Below, in pieces: positions 16,930 through 24,211 of a DNA stretch of 40,753 nt. The stretch's first letter is position 1, and each line of letters begins with the position of its first letter. Both the position numbers and the translations under genes were made by a program. The notes below the pieces were generated by a model. The model was not told where the DNA came from. It did not search any database and saw nothing but the letters and a program-made list of their open reading frames with translations. The DNA lies in the NCBI GenBank assembly GCA_039805865.1, contig JBDLTI010000014.1:1-40753 (forward strand). The letters are read 5' to 3'. This DNA is from Fluviibacter sp039805865 (GTDB taxonomy: Bacteria > Pseudomonadota > Gammaproteobacteria > Burkholderiales > Rhodocyclaceae).

Positions 16930-17733
16930 TTAATTACGGCCGATGAGGCCTGTTGTGGGTGAACTTGGGTCAGCACTGTAATGCTTGCGCGGCATACGCC
17001 CGGCGAGATAAGCGGCACGACCAGATTCCACTGCCAGCTTCATCGCCGAGGCCATCAACACCGGATCCTGCGCATGCGCGATGGCCGTGTTCATGAGTAC
17101 GCCCGCACACCCCAGTTCCATCGCAATCGTGGCGTCTGATGCGGTACCGACACCGGCATCGACAATCACTGGCACGTTGGCCTGATCCAGAATCAACCGC
17201 AAATTCCAGGGGTTAAGAATACCCATGCCCGATCCAATCAGAGAGGCAAGGGGCATGATGGCAACGCAACCAATGTCTTCAAGCATCTTGGCCTGGATCG
17301 GATCATCCGAGCAGTACACCATCACCTCGAAACCCTCACGCACCAACACTTCGGCAGCCTTCAGCGTTTCTGGCATGTTCGGAAAGAGGCTAGTCTGATC
17401 CCCGAGTACTTCCAACTTGCAAAGCGGATGTCCATCCAGGAGTTCACGGGCTAGGCGCAGCGTGCGAATCGCATCGTCTGCGGTATAACACCCTGCTGTG
17501 TTCGGCAAAATCGTATAACGATCCGGTGTAATCACATCCAGCAGATTAGGGGCACTTGCATCCTGCCCAATATTCGTGCGGCGGATGGCCACGGTAACGA
17601 TTTCGGCGCCTGAAGCGGCAATTGCCAGGCCTGTCTCAGCAAAATCTTTGTACTTACCGGTGCCCACCAGTAAGCGGGAGCGGTAGGTCTTACTGCCAAT
17701 GGTGACGGCGTTTAAAGAATCCTGGGTATGCAC
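16930..17733 (-). CDS. thiG: Thiazole synthase ThiG
   Basis: ThiG condenses deoxyxylulose phosphate, dehydroglycine and ThiS thiocarboxylate into the thiazole phosphate of thiamine. The 267-residue TIM barrel has SRLLVGTGKYKDF, the catalytic lysine region LCKLEVLGD, and the phosphate-binding VIVDAGVGTASDA and GCAGVLMNTAIA. Translation starts at GTG 17733, where GGAGG lies 5 bases upstream inside the end of thiS. An open frame reaching 17901 is only the alternate frame of thiS. In this family the dehydroglycine comes from ThiO or ThiH, neither of which is in the window. Confidence 0.96.
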   Translation of the reverse strand: MHTQDSLNAVTIGSKTYRSRLLVGTGKYKDFAETGLAIAASGAEIVTVAIRRTNIGQDASAPNLLDVITPDRYTILPNTAGCYTADDAIRTLRLARELLDGHPLCKLEVLGDQTSLFPNMPETLKAAEVLVREGFEVMVYCSDDPIQAKMLEDIGCVAIMPLASLIGSGMGILNPWNLRLILDQANVPVIVDAGVGTASDATIAMELGCAGVLMNTAIAHAQDPVLMASAMKLAVESGRAAYLAGRMPRKHYSADPSSPTTGLIGRN

Positions 17734-17734
17734 A

Positions 17735-17935
17735 CTAACCTCCGCCCACGGCAACAACAATTTCGATTTGATCACCCGCCACCAAAGCCGTCGAAGCTTG
17801 CAGGCTACGCGGCACGATGTCGCCATTCCGCTCGACAGCCACGCGACGACCAGACAGATCGAGCTGCACCAGCAAATCGCTGACCCGTGCATTTTCCGCA
17901 CATAGATGCTCGGCGCCGTTGACGGTGATTTTCAT
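17735..17935 (-). CDS. thiS: Sulfur carrier protein ThiS
   Basis: ThiS is a 66-residue ubiquitin-like sulfur carrier for thiazole synthesis. It begins MKITVNGAEHL, has the VAVERNGDIVPRS strand, and ends in the required Gly-Gly tail (VAVGGG). AGGA lies about 7 bases before the ATG. It is separated from thiG by one base and follows tRNA-Gly by 44 bases on the same strand. No TPP riboswitch fits in that gap. Confidence 0.96.
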   Translation of the reverse strand: MKITVNGAEHLCAENARVSDLLVQLDLSGRRVAVERNGDIVPRSLQASTALVAGDQIEIVVAVGGG

Positions 17936-17949
17936 AAGGCAATCCTAGG

Positions 17950-17972
17950 GGCTAGCACTTGGCCGGCTAGCC
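17950..17972 (-). repeat. Hairpin between tRNA-Gly and thiS
   Basis: GGCTAGC, a 9-nt loop and GCTAGCC form a 7-bp perfect stem just upstream of the thiS ribosome site. There is no T-tract after it on the minus strand, so it is not a classical terminator. It could be a processing signal for a tRNA-mRNA transcript. Confidence 0.5.
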
Positions 17973-17979
17973 AAAAACC

Positions 17980-18053
17980 TGGAGCGGGCGAAGGGAATCG
18001 AACCCTCCTCATAAGCTTGGGAAGCTTAGGTAATGCCACTATACGACGCCCGC
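17980..18053 (-). tRNA. glyU: tRNA-Gly, anticodon CCC
   Basis: The 74-nt gene folds as a cloverleaf with an encoded CCA. The acceptor stem is GCGGGCG / CGCCCGC and the T stem GAGGG / CCCTT encloses TTCGATT. The anticodon stem TAAGC / GCTTA carries a loop TTCCCAA with T33 and anticodon CCC, which reads GGG codons. Overall it resembles the TCC isoacceptor of E. coli but with C34. It lies on the same strand as thiS and just upstream of it. On its 5' side is the A+T-rich sbt region. A TACAAT hexamer about 20 bases upstream may be its -10 box. Confidence 0.95.
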
Positions 18054-18301
18054 TTTGGCAAACAGGTCGTTATTGTACTGCGGTGTAAGATCTGACGCAC
18101 CTTTAGACCACCTTTATGGCTCCTGCCCAAAAATCCGCTGTCTGGTTCAACCTCCGAAAAATAGTCTGTTTTTGCCCTGATTATTGGCTTCTCTCCTTTG
18201 ATCCAAGCCTCTTCAAGGCCCAGCGCAGAGATTCCCCACACTCCGGATCAATCAGACAGGGCGCGCTGTCACGTGCGCAGATGCTAAAGATTTTTGGCTT
18301 G
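18054..18301. other. Intergenic tract without a recognisable gene
   Basis: The 248 bases between tRNA-Gly and the H-NS-like gene hold several short open frames on both strands. None has a convincing ribosome site or family similarity, and the longest on each strand runs into the tRNA or the H-NS-like gene. A GACAG / CTGTC hairpin near 18255-18270 lacks a T-tract. It may be decayed foreign DNA or simply the untranslated end of the sbt operon plus the tRNA promoter. Confidence 0.5.
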
Positions 18302-18475
18302 TTAAAGCTTGCTAAGGTCGACACCCTGTTTGGCTGCCAGCTCTTGGAATCCAAGAATGACTCTGCGTTTCCTTAGCTCAGCTTCATGATCTTCCGCCTC
18401 TCTTTTGCAGATCTCTTCTGGCAAGATTTTAAGCAGCAGCTCCAACTCTTCAACGCTGAAGTTAGTTAAATCCAT
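18302..18475 (-). CDS. 57-residue H-NS-like oligomerisation-domain protein
   Basis: From the ATG at 18475 the protein reads MDLTNFSVEELELLLKIL, continues as a charged helix (EEICKREAEDHEAELRKRR) and ends KQGVDLSKL. The pattern of a SxEEL opening, a long charged helix and a final GxxLxxL resembles the N-terminal oligomerisation segment of H-NS/HvrA-type proteins. The C-terminal DNA-binding segment (GRGR-type motif) is absent: the stop follows at once, and I see no remnant in other frames. It begins 1 base after the sbtB stop, so it is probably translated with sbtB. An open frame 17 codons longer lies inside sbtB and is unlikely. H-NS relation is tentative; a small coiled-coil adaptor is the alternative. 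Confidence 0.6.
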   Translation of the reverse strand: MDLTNFSVEELELLLKILPEEICKREAEDHEAELRKRRVILGFQELAAKQGVDLSKL

Positions 18476-18476
18476 A

Positions 18477-18803
18477 TTAAAGGGCAGCAGGCTTTGTAAA
18501 CTTAAAGGGACGCAACACGCCAACATCGCTCACAAATGTAACAAGGGTGTAGTTCTGATAATAATCATTGAGCACTTTATCAAGCAAGGCCGTAGCGACA
18601 AGCTCATCACACAAAACTTCAATGCGGATGTTTGCATTATCAGACCATGATGCATCTCTTAAACCATGAGCACCCTTGCCCCTTGCATCTGAAACTGTAT
18701 AACCAGATGCCCCTGCGGCACCAATACAGTTTGTCAGCTCTTTTTCTAGCCCTGCCTCACAAATAATTGTTAGTAGCTTACGAGTAACCAATCGTTGCGT
18801 CAT
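18477..18803 (-). CDS. sbtB: SbtB-like PII signalling protein
   Basis: The 108-residue protein has the ferredoxin-like PII layout: RKLLTIICEAGLEKEL (first strand and helix), GASGYTVSDARGKGAHGLRDASW (T-loop region with the GxGxHGxR pattern) and NIRIEVLCDELVATALLDKVLNDYY. SbtB trimers bind adenine nucleotides, including cAMP, and gate the SbtA bicarbonate transporter in cyanobacteria. The cysteine-containing C-terminal redox motif of many cyanobacterial SbtBs is not seen here; the tail is LRPFKFTKPAAL. The gene overlaps the sbtA stop by four bases (ATGA), which supports a functional pair. Confidence 0.88.
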   Translation of the reverse strand: MTQRLVTRKLLTIICEAGLEKELTNCIGAAGASGYTVSDARGKGAHGLRDASWSDNANIRIEVLCDELVATALLDKVLNDYYQNYTLVTFVSDVGVLRPFKFTKPAAL

Positions 18804-19741
18804 AGGATAACTTTCACCATGTGCTCGCTTAAAACCAAATACAGCGGTATGCCAACTGAAATGTTAAATGGAAATGTAACACCTAGGCTAGCCGCAATTG
18901 ATGTTGAAGGGTTCGCCTCAGGAACAGCCATTCGAACAGCAGCGGGCGCCGCGATGTAAGAGGCACTTGCATACAACGTGGCCAAAAGAGTCATGCCACC
19001 AATTGACATACCCAGCCACCAACCCGTTACCACGCCCAACGCTCCACAAAACATAGGAAAAAGGGTTCCAAACATTATTAGAAACAGCCCCTGCTTCTTG
19101 ATCTCGGCAATTCTTCCTGCGGTTACCAAGCCCATCTCTAAGAGAAAAATTGCAAGCACCCCTTTAAACAATCCAAAAAATAGCGGTGATATTGAAGAGA
19201 CTCCAGTCTCTCCAGACAGGTAACCGATAAGCAACCCACCCAAGAGGAGCATCAGACTTTTACCCGTTAAAATCTCATGGATCAAATGACCCCACGAAGC
19301 TTTAGATGTACCAAACTTTGCCAGAAGAACACCCAGTAGAAGCCCTGGGATCTCTAAGAGCACCAAGAAAACAGTCATATAGCCTTCTACATCAATCGAT
19401 TTCTTAACAAGCAAACTCGTTGCAACTGCAAATGTAACAACACTCACAGAGCCGTAATGCGCCGCCAAGGAGCCAGCATCAGCTTGGCTATAACCACCGA
19501 GTATTTTGGAGACATAGAATGCACCTAAAGGAATTAAGCATGAAACGAGCAAAACGATGAACGCTTCATCAACCAAATTGGAGGGATCGTACTGCGATAG
19601 CGACACTCCACCCTTAAGTCCAATCGCCAACAAAAGAAAAATACTTAAGCTTTCGTAAAGCACGCCCGGAATCTTGAGGTCAGACTTTAAAACACCGGCC
19701 ATAACGCCTAAAAGAAAGAAGAGGATTACTGGGTCGAACAT
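18800..19741 (-). CDS. sbtA: SbtA-type sodium-dependent bicarbonate transporter
   Basis: This 313-residue integral membrane protein has about ten hydrophobic segments in two inverted halves. It starts MFDPVILFFLLGVMAG, followed by LKIPGVLYESLSIFLLLAIGLKGG, a hallmark of the SbtA family (DUF897). The second half has LFFGLFKGVLAIFLLEMGL and ATLYASASYIAAPAAVRMA, which contain the substrate- and Na+-site helices in known SbtA structures. It should import bicarbonate with Na+. The overlapping sbtB partner supports the call. The upstream ribosome site is weak (GAAAAG). The DNA is visibly richer in A+T than the neighbouring thi and cytochrome genes, which suggests transfer. Confidence 0.92.
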   Translation of the reverse strand: MFDPVILFFLLGVMAGVLKSDLKIPGVLYESLSIFLLLAIGLKGGVSLSQYDPSNLVDEAFIVLLVSCLIPLGAFYVSKILGGYSQADAGSLAAHYGSVSVVTFAVATSLLVKKSIDVEGYMTVFLVLLEIPGLLLGVLLAKFGTSKASWGHLIHEILTGKSLMLLLGGLLIGYLSGETGVSSISPLFFGLFKGVLAIFLLEMGLVTAGRIAEIKKQGLFLIMFGTLFPMFCGALGVVTGWWLGMSIGGMTLLATLYASASYIAAPAAVRMAVPEANPSTSIAASLGVTFPFNISVGIPLYLVLSEHMVKVIL

Positions 19742-19924
19742 TTGGCACTTTTCATGTGTATCTACATTTTAGAAGTTTACGCTCACCTGAATTAGAGAAT
19801 GCTTAAGCGTCACGTCTGATACAGAATGCTTTGAACGTCTAAGAAATCAAAGAAGTTATCATTTTAATCGAATCCATCTTTAGGGGATGTCCGGTGAATG
19901 CCATAGAATGGTTGCAGGCCTCCT

Positions 19925-20548
19925 ATGCAAACAGCCAACTTTCTCGAAAATCTCGTCAATGCCAAGCTGACCCCCTTCTTATTCGGGGCGTTGGGGTGGA
20001 CATTTGCGTGGCAATTGCAACTACTGATTCAGCAACTCATTCCTGCGCTCGGTTATGACGTTGGCGTCTCCCTGATTTTCTTACCGGCCGGCATTAGAAC
20101 GCTGGCAGTACTCGTGTTCGGTTTCAGAGGGGCTGTGGGTGTGTTTTGCGGATGCATTTTTTCAACCATTGATTACATGGGTCACCTTCCCTCACTCGAT
20201 GCATTCATGCTGCTGATTATTTGTGCGATTTCAGCCTTTTCTGCCTATCTGATGATGCAGCTCGTTTGCTGGTGGCGAAAGATTGGTCACGACCTCGAAG
20301 AGCTACAGTTCAGCGATGTACTGTTCATTGTCTTTAGCCAAGGGCTGCTTTCGGCTTCGCTGCATCAGCTTGTCTTTGCAAAAATGAATCTCGAAGGGGT
20401 TTACAACAATCCTTCTACCTGGGATACGTTCCGCCTTTGGGCCGCTATGGCTACCGGCGACATTGTTGGCTCCATGGTGTTTATGCTGAGTGGGATTGCA
20501 CTAGCTAATATCGCCACAAGGCTACTCAGAGTAAGCCGGCAGGACTAA
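19925..20548 (+). CDS. MASE1-like integral membrane protein without output domain
   Basis: The 207-residue protein has five or six hydrophobic segments. Features are LIFLPAGIRTLAVLVFGFRGAVG in the second and third helices and a late ATGDIVGSMVFML segment. The latter recalls the GDxxG of MASE1 sensory domains, which normally sit in front of GGDEF or kinase domains; no such domain follows here. Its start (ATG 19925) has only a poor ribosome site, and upstream in-frame starts are blocked by a stop. Its 3' end overlaps the convergent histidine kinase gene by 27 bases. A membrane sensor or accessory role is possible, but the function is unknown. Confidence 0.7.
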   Translation: MQTANFLENLVNAKLTPFLFGALGWTFAWQLQLLIQQLIPALGYDVGVSLIFLPAGIRTLAVLVFGFRGAVGVFCGCIFSTIDYMGHLPSLDAFMLLIICAISAFSAYLMMQLVCWWRKIGHDLEELQFSDVLFIVFSQGLLSASLHQLVFAKMNLEGVYNNPSTWDTFRLWAAMATGDIVGSMVFMLSGIALANIATRLLRVSRQD

Positions 20549-21889
20549 AACAACGCTTAGCCCCTGCTCAGCCGGGCCATCGGTTAACACGAGTGTTGCG
20601 TTATGTAGTTCGGCGATGCGCAATGCAATCGACAAGCCCAAACCCGAACCCGGCGCATCGTTTCCTGCAAGGCGGGTGAAGCGCGACATGACCCGCTGGC
20701 GTTCTTCAGCCGGAATACCGGGGCCCTGATCCGTAACCACCAGCTTCACCTCGCCCGCCACCTGTCGAATCGTCACTGTAACGGCCGAACCTGCGGGGGA
20801 ATAGCGAATTGCGTTATCTACTAGGTTACGAACCAACACTGCCAACAACGCCGGATCACCTTTTACCGAGGCAACGTTACCTTCGTTAAGCATGCACTCT
20901 ACGTTTTTATCCAAGGCCTGCGGCGTCAGATCTGCGATGACGTCGACAGCGATACAACGCAAATCGCAGACGACAAAGCCGCTGATGAGACTGACGCTAT
21001 CAAGGCGCGCCATCGTCAGCAGTTGTCCCAGCAAATGGGTGGCCCGATCACTGGCCTGCACGACCAGTGCCAGCGCATGATCGCGCTCTGCTCTATCGGT
21101 GGCGGCAATCGCGACCTGAGCATGCGTGCGAATTGCAGCGAGCGGCGTACGAATTTCGTGTGCAGCATCGGCGGTGAATCGTCGTTCCTGCTCAATCGAC
21201 GCGGCCACCCGTTCGAGCAAGCGATTCGTCTGCTCAATAATCGGATGCAGCTCACCAGGCACGTCCACGAGATCAATCGGCTCCAACCGCTCTGGAGAAC
21301 GTTGCCCGATAAAGATGGCTAAACGGCGTAGTGGCTTAAACCGAGAGCGCATCATGAACACCAGGCTGATGGCCAGCAACAGCAAACCAATCGCAAAAGG
21401 TGTCAGCAACTGCTTCGCCAGCTCGGCGCCAATCGCATGACGCGCTTCTAGCGTTTCAGCTACAAGAATAAGATGGCTATGCCGTGTGTCACGCAAGCTG
21501 TAGACACGCCAGCTACGCCCGTCGATGCGTCGATCCGAGAACCCTTTCGTCTGATCTGTAAGCGCATCTTTTGGTGCCGAAGTTGAGCGTGCTAACAACC
21601 GACCCTTTTCGGTCCATATCTGAAAAGCCACTTTGCGGGCATATCGATGTGACGGCAGCTCGTCAGGAATCTCGTCAGAACCATCGCTACTCAGTACAGC
21701 GAGTAGGGCAGCGGTTTGTGCCAAGTGCGCGTCAAACAGTTCGTCGCCCTCAGAAACAGCGTTATGCCATGCGCTGATGCTCAAAGCGACCCAGATTAGT
21801 GCAACGAGACCAAGCGTCCCGGAAAGCAACTGAAGTTGCAAACTGCTCGAGCCCCTTCGGGCTCGTTGCCACCAAAGCTTCAGTTTCAT
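20522..21889 (-). CDS. Sensor histidine kinase, QseC-like
   Basis: The 455-residue inner-membrane kinase has a first transmembrane helix (about residues 23-42), a periplasmic sensor of roughly 120 residues, a second helix (about 163-180), a HAMP-like linker and an H-box AAHEIRTPLAAIRTHAQ with the phospho-acceptor His near 244. The ATPase domain has N (LVRNLVDNAIRYSP), G1 (VTDQGPGIPAEER) and G2 (GSGLGLSIAL) boxes. The layout matches the QseC/TctE group of OmpR-partner kinases. The start overlaps the response regulator stop by four bases. The signal sensed cannot be inferred from sequence; linkage to the SHP cytochromes suggests a redox or oxygen-related input. Confidence 0.9.
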   Translation of the reverse strand: MKLKLWWQRARRGSSSLQLQLLSGTLGLVALIWVALSISAWHNAVSEGDELFDAHLAQTAALLAVLSSDGSDEIPDELPSHRYARKVAFQIWTEKGRLLARSTSAPKDALTDQTKGFSDRRIDGRSWRVYSLRDTRHSHLILVAETLEARHAIGAELAKQLLTPFAIGLLLLAISLVFMMRSRFKPLRRLAIFIGQRSPERLEPIDLVDVPGELHPIIEQTNRLLERVAASIEQERRFTADAAHEIRTPLAAIRTHAQVAIAATDRAERDHALALVVQASDRATHLLGQLLTMARLDSVSLISGFVVCDLRCIAVDVIADLTPQALDKNVECMLNEGNVASVKGDPALLAVLVRNLVDNAIRYSPAGSAVTVTIRQVAGEVKLVVTDQGPGIPAEERQRVMSRFTRLAGNDAPGSGLGLSIALRIAELHNATLVLTDGPAEQGLSVVLVLPAYSE

Positions 21890-22542
21890 TTCGGCATAAT
21901 GTAGCCAACACCACGTACGGTTTTAATCACCTCTGTGGCTGTTTTACGGCGCAAATGGTGCACATGCACTTCCAGGGCATTCGATTCTACTTCTTCGCCC
22001 CAAGGATAGATCTTTGACTCGAGCTGTGCCCGGGTTAAAACACGACCTGCGTTCAGCATAAGCTCATGTAGCAGATCAAACTCACGTGGCGAGAGCTCTA
22101 CTTCCTTCTGTTCGTAACGCACATCCCGCGATGCCGGATCGAGCGTTAGCTCACCTACTTGCATAATGGGTGCTGCGGCACCTGCCGCACGACGAATTAA
22201 CGCACGTAAACGTGCCGCCAGCTCACCAAGATCGCATGGCTTCACCATGTAGTCATCGGCACCGGAGTCAAGGCCGTCAATCACATCCTGTGCCGTATCG
22301 CGGGCAGTCAGCACAAGCACCGGTAACTTCTGCTCGTTCGCACGCACGCGTTTCAGCACTTCGAGGCCATCCATCTTGGGCAAACCAAGATCAAGCACTA
22401 CGGCACTAAAGGTGTCGTGACGCAAGGTTTGCCAAGCCGCTTCCCCATCTTTGACCCACTCGGGATGAAACCCCGCCTGACGCAAGCCTACCTGCAAACC
22501 CTCGCCCAGCATTGGGTCGTCTTCTACAATCAGAATACGCAT
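21886..22542 (-). CDS. OmpR-family response regulator, QseB-like
   Basis: The 218-residue regulator starts MRILIVEDDPMLGEG; the ATG at 22542 has AGAGGA upstream, and eight further open codons before it are not needed. The receiver has the acidic pair ED-D at 7-9, the phospho-Asp at residue 51 (VVLDLGLPKMDG) and the VKPCDL lysine. A winged-helix DNA-binding domain follows (LSPREFDLLHEL, HVHHLRRK, VRGVGYIM). It begins 42 bases after cytochrome b, so it is probably part of the SHP operon, and it is translationally coupled to the kinase. A candidate target site is at 24212-24228. Confidence 0.93.
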   Translation of the reverse strand: MRILIVEDDPMLGEGLQVGLRQAGFHPEWVKDGEAAWQTLRHDTFSAVVLDLGLPKMDGLEVLKRVRANEQKLPVLVLTARDTAQDVIDGLDSGADDYMVKPCDLGELAARLRALIRRAAGAAAPIMQVGELTLDPASRDVRYEQKEVELSPREFDLLHELMLNAGRVLTRAQLESKIYPWGEEVESNALEVHVHHLRRKTATEVIKTVRGVGYIMPK

Positions 22543-22584
22543 CGTTTTATCCTCTGACAGCGTCAATATGTCTTAGACAATACC

Positions 22585-23250
22585 TTAAGGTATCAACCAG
22601 GGCAGCTGCCCACTCAGTAATGCCCACAGAAATGTCATCAATCCTGCAAGCAATAGCACCCCGACAACCCACTGCGAATAACGGATCGCTTCAACTGCCA
22701 CGCCCCGCTTGTGACCATTAACCATGGCTCGCACCAGATTCTCACGATGCAAAACGCTTGAGACTAATACGCCAGCAATATGAACACCAATGATGATGAG
22801 CAATAGATTAACGATGCCTTCATGCAGTTCGCCGAACCAGTCGCCATAGTCATTAAAACTGGCCCAGCCGGTGAGTACCGTGAGCAAACCCAAACCCAAC
22901 ATGCCGACAATCGCTAAAGCACCCGCCGGGTTGTGACCCGTGAAATGTTCCGGGTTTCTAGTCAGCAAAGAGCGTAAATACGCTAATACCAGACGAGGAC
23001 CGCGGACAAATTGACTAAACCGGGCGTATCGACTGCCCACAACTCCCCAGAGCATGCGAAAGAACAGGAGTGCGCCAAATGTGTAGCCTACCGTAACATG
23101 CCAAAGCTGCCACCGCTCAGACTCACTCGTCAGGTAGGCAATGACAAAGCCAAGCACCAGTAACCAGTGAAAAATCCGGATGGGAATATCCCACACCAGA
23201 ATGCGGGTCTCGCCTTGCTCGTCTTGTGACGCTTGCGCCATCTCTGTCAT
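22585..23250 (-). CDS. Cytochrome b561-type membrane protein
   Basis: The 221-residue protein has four to five transmembrane helices and the heme-ligand pattern of the cytochrome b561/Ni-Fe hydrogenase b subunit family: an early WDIPIRIFHWLLVLGFV, a second helix with LWHVTVGYTFGALLFFRMLWG, and a later GVHIAGVLVSSVLHRENLV. It should carry two b hemes and pass electrons between the quinone pool and periplasmic c-type cytochromes. It starts 5 bases after the diheme cytochrome gene, which is its likely electron partner. Confidence 0.9.
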   Translation of the reverse strand: MTEMAQASQDEQGETRILVWDIPIRIFHWLLVLGFVIAYLTSESERWQLWHVTVGYTFGALLFFRMLWGVVGSRYARFSQFVRGPRLVLAYLRSLLTRNPEHFTGHNPAGALAIVGMLGLGLLTVLTGWASFNDYGDWFGELHEGIVNLLLIIIGVHIAGVLVSSVLHRENLVRAMVNGHKRGVAVEAIRYSQWVVGVLLLAGLMTFLWALLSGQLPWLIP

Positions 23251-23255
23251 ATAAA

Positions 23256-23714
23256 TTAACGCGAGCGCCAGCTGGCTGGCACCTTCAGCGTTTGCTCGCT
23301 GTAGTCACCCACTGCCGCTTTGGTGTGGCATTGGGTGCACTCACTAAAACTCTTACCCTTGGGTGCCGATGCACCATGCTCTTTTACAAACCAAGCTGTT
23401 TTGGTCATGCGGGCCGTCGGATCTGTTGGCGCCAATTTGTCTTTCCAGCCGGCATTGTTCACTAGATACGAAAGGATGGTCTGGCTCGCCGGCACATCGA
23501 CACTGGCATCGGTACCGTAATGATGTTTCAGGCCATTAATCTGAGTTTCCCAACCGGCTTGTGTCATGCGCTGCGGCGGATAAGGCACATGGCAACTGCC
23601 ACATTCTTCAGTGTAATAAGACGGATAAGGACCGTAATTGTGATCACCGGCGGCAGCCGTGGCCGATAAGCCCACAAACAGCGTAGCCACAAAGAGTTGG
23701 GTCGAAATTTTCAT
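23256..23714 (-). CDS. Diheme cytochrome c (DHC family)
   Basis: From the ATG at 23714 this is a 152-residue periplasmic protein with a Sec signal (MKISTQLFVATLFVGLSATAAA). It has two heme-binding motifs, CGSCH at 38-42 and CTQCH at 126-130. The segment YYTEECGSCHVPYPPQRM and the overall length fit the DHC family (PF09626) that accompanies SHP. A TTG start at 23729 overlapping the upstream stop is possible but adds residues before the signal. The protein probably shuttles electrons between cytochrome b561 and SHP. Confidence 0.9.
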   Translation of the reverse strand: MKISTQLFVATLFVGLSATAAAGDHNYGPYPSYYTEECGSCHVPYPPQRMTQAGWETQINGLKHHYGTDASVDVPASQTILSYLVNNAGWKDKLAPTDPTARMTKTAWFVKEHGASAPKGKSFSECTQCHTKAAVGDYSEQTLKVPASWRSR

Positions 23715-23725
23715 ATGACGTACTT

Positions 23726-24157
23726 TCAAGATTTGACCGACAGCAGATAGGTCAACAGATTACCCTTTTCTTCAGGTGTACATTCACGTTTGAGCACATC
23801 GTTACAGTTGCGCTTGAACCACTTGTTCACCTTGGCGCTATCAGTAAATCTCACCGGGTTGGCATTAGGCGATAGCGGCTGAATTACTTTGCCCGTAACT
23901 GCATGCTTGCCTTCCGCCATAGGGTTGTCTGTATGGCAACTGGAACAGCTCCAATCACCCCCATGTTTGTTTTTATAAAAAGCCTCACCCGTTTTGGCTG
24001 AAAATCCCTTAAATGCCGGATTTTGCGCTTTGGCTTCCTGCGCAAAGCCATCCAGAAAATTCTGCGGTGTTTCGGCATGCGCCAACAAAGGCGCCGTGGC
24101 AATTAGCAGCGCTACCGACGAGCCTAAGACGGCTTTAATGATGTTATGTAGGTGCAT
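23726..24157 (-). CDS. shp: SHP-type cytochrome c (DUF1924), probable oxygen-binding heme protein
   Basis: The 143-residue precursor has a signal ending LLAHA and one heme motif CSSCH at 71-75. The C-terminal region KVNKWFKRNCNDVLKREC carries two cysteines (118 and 126) suited to a disulfide. Asn117 falls near mature position 89 and aligns with the axial Asn ligand of sphaeroides heme protein. In SHP the reduced heme releases Asn and binds O2 or NO. The start at 24157 is chosen because GGAG is spaced about 7 bases before it; upstream Met codons at 24169 and 24202 are less likely. It is first in the SHP-DHC-cytochrome b-regulator-kinase order. Confidence 0.88.
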   Translation of the reverse strand: MHLHNIIKAVLGSSVALLIATAPLLAHAETPQNFLDGFAQEAKAQNPAFKGFSAKTGEAFYKNKHGGDWSCSSCHTDNPMAEGKHAVTGKVIQPLSPNANPVRFTDSAKVNKWFKRNCNDVLKRECTPEEKGNLLTYLLSVKS

Positions 24158-24211
24158 AATGCACTCCATGAGTCTTTGATGGTCATTGTGCCGCAAGCGC
24201 ATTACGGAATC

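Noticed and set aside
17936..17979. TPP riboswitch for thiS-thiG
   Set aside because: Only 44 bases lie between tRNA-Gly and thiS and no thi-box sequence is present.
18026..18241. 71-codon minus-strand open frame
   Set aside because: It runs through the tRNA-Gly gene and lacks a proper start context.
18116..18376. 86-codon plus-strand open frame near the tRNA
   Set aside because: No ribosome site or family similarity, and it overlaps the better supported H-NS-like gene on the other strand.
17936..19900. sbt region as an element integrated at the tRNA-Gly 3' end
   Set aside because: The tRNA is on the minus strand, so its 3' end faces thiS, not the sbt genes; no integrase and no repeat of the tRNA 3' end were seen.
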